A model generated the notes under the pieces. It worked only from the letters and a program-made list of their open reading frames with translations, was not told where the DNA came from and searched no databases. A stretch of DNA of 64,000 bases from NCBI GenBank assembly GCA_963745865.1, contig CAVUYZ010000003.1:1-64000 (forward strand), given 5' to 3'. This DNA comes from JAHEDH01 sp963745865. GTDB lineage: Bacteria > Actinomycetota > Acidimicrobiia > Spongiisociales > ZC4RG35. Positions 63,364 through 64,000 of the stretch are shown here, piece after piece (position 1 is the first letter of the stretch; every line of letters begins with the position of its first letter). A program made the translations under genes and the position numbers.

Positions 63364-63781
63364 ATGGGCATGTTCAGACCCGCGACCGTGGCACACGCAC
63401 ACTGCGACCTGTATTGCGGCGTGTACGACCCGGCGCAAGCAAAGATCGAAGCAATGTCTGTCTGGAAGTCGGCGCAGAAGTATCACGACTCAGACGACGA
63501 TGTCTTCCGCGATCGCGCCGATCCTGATCAAAGAAGAGCGCGCTGAGCTCACCAAGCACCATCTGAACGTGTTGTGGGCCGACTTCTTCAGCGCTGACCA
63601 TCGTGCCGAGTTCCCGACGCTCGACGACCTGTTCTGGCGGGCCATCCACCAGGCCGGCGTCGCCAAGAAGTCGATGGATCCTGCCGAGGGAGAGAAGCTG
63701 GTCGGTCTCATCGACGAGATCGCCGAGATCTTCTGGAAGACCGACAAGGCAAAGAGCATGGGCGTCTACCCGCCGGCCTGA
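63364..63781 (+). CDS. sodN: Nickel superoxide dismutase (frameshifted)
   Basis: About 138 residues after correction. A 12-residue leader (MGMFRPATVAHA) precedes the nickel hook HCDLYCGVYDPAQAKIEAM, whose His1, Cys2 and Cys6 bind nickel once the leader is removed. The helical bundle follows (LIKEERAELTKHHLNVLWAD, then FPTLDDLFWRAIHQAGVAKK). A +1 break lies at about 63516-63522. GGAGG stands before the ATG. The family consensus has Pro at hook position 5; here it is Tyr. Confidence 0.92.
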
Positions 63782-63800
63782 GCCACGACCAGTCACGACC

Positions 63801-63831
63801 GATCGAGGGGCCCGAATTGGGTCCCTCGATC
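63801..63831. terminator. Bidirectional terminator after sodN
   Basis: GATCGAGGGGCCC and GGGTCCCTCGATC form a 13-bp stem (one G-T pair) with a 5-base loop. It lies between the convergent stops of sodN (63781) and the PH-domain gene (63835). Confidence 0.65.
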
Positions 63832-63834
63832 GCG

Positions 63835-64000
63835 CTACACCGCGTCGGAGGCGGATGCCAGGGTCGATCGCCTGGCCAAGTCTCTCGAGATCGCCACCGC
63901 CACGTCGACCGGGATATCGATGATGGGGATCCGGGTCCGGCCACCAGCGGTGTCGACGTGCACCGTGGCGAGCGCCAGCCGACGCTGGAACGGACTACGC
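63835..64000 (-). CDS. Partial PH-domain (YdbS/YdbT-like, bPH2) protein, C-terminus
   Basis: Only the last 54 codons are in the window. They read SPFQRRLALATVHVDTAGGR and then IPIIDIPVDVAVAISRDLAR before a TAG. NPFQRRLGLATV-type sequence followed by an 'aggr' turn is the hallmark of bacterial PH domains (former DUF304), usually part of membrane proteins. The gene continues off the right edge. Confidence 0.65.
   Translation of the reverse strand, partial: RSPFQRRLALATVHVDTAGGRTRIPIIDIPVDVAVAISRDLARRSTLASASDAV

Overview
The window is GC-rich, densely packed DNA from an actinobacterium. Several genes fit that phylum: a two-subunit mycobacterial-type 2-oxoacid:ferredoxin oxidoreductase (KorAB), an F420-type luciferase-like oxidoreductase, a PIG-L/mycothiol-amidase-like deacetylase, nickel superoxide dismutase with its dedicated protease, and secreted proteins with threonine-rich linkers. 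The overall mix suggests the class Acidimicrobiia, but that placement is an inference. I saw no rRNA, tRNA, CRISPR array, phage or insertion sequence.

Layout. 0-4.6 kb: DUF2332 protein, a short-chain dehydrogenase, a sugar-type ABC ATPase and glyA. 4.7-11.9 kb: complete F-type ATP synthase operon (AtpZ/AtpI-like, then atpBEFHAGDC) ending in a clear terminator. 12-29 kb: housekeeping and accessory genes (deacetylase, methyltransferase, ABC-F, AlkD-like repair, KorAB, amidase, DUF3048 lipoprotein, ACT protein, the ATP-grasp/alpha-E/transglutaminase trio, a trans-sulfuration enzyme) and an IclR regulator. 29.7-41.2 kb: a one-carbon island. Leftward: corrinoid protein, DUF1638, a 'virulence factor' family protein, a pterin-binding methyltransferase, a RamA-like [2Fe-2S] corrinoid activator, a non-pyrrolysine MttB-family methyltransferase and a methylenetetrahydrofolate reductase. 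Rightward, from the same promoter region: a dimethylglycine/sarcosine-dehydrogenase-like flavoprotein and both ETF subunits. 43-49 kb: a homocysteine methyltransferase and an OpuC-type ABC importer for quaternary amines. 49-56 kb: mixed genes including an S-layer-homology protein and a PabB-PabC fusion. 56-63 kb: an NAD-type formate dehydrogenase and formate-tetrahydrofolate ligase. 63-64 kb: sodX/sodN and the end of a PH-domain gene.

How the genes could work together (inference). A quaternary amine such as glycine betaine enters through the OpuC-type importer. The MttB-like enzyme moves one methyl group to the corrinoid protein, which is kept active by the RamA-like protein. The pterin-binding protein passes the methyl to tetrahydrofolate, and the reductase (run as an oxidant) yields methylene-THF. 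The flavoprotein removes the remaining N-methyl groups to THF with ETF as electron acceptor. Fhs and formate dehydrogenase can finish the oxidation to formate and CO2, and GlyA can make serine. Shared palindromes in front of the IclR gene and in the divergent promoter of the island suggest that the regulator controls it.

Two features stand out. The formate dehydrogenase catalytic gene has an in-frame TGA at the selenocysteine position, followed by a hairpin that matches the E. coli fdhF SECIS core in loop and spacing. The catalytic subunit is also split, with its iron-sulfur N-terminal part encoded as a separate gene at the other end of the operon.

Quality caution: about thirty frameshifts interrupt otherwise intact genes in 0-12 kb and 41-64 kb, while 12-41 kb has none. 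Almost all are +1, which points to insertion-biased sequencing error. For those genes the full span is given and the break point is named.
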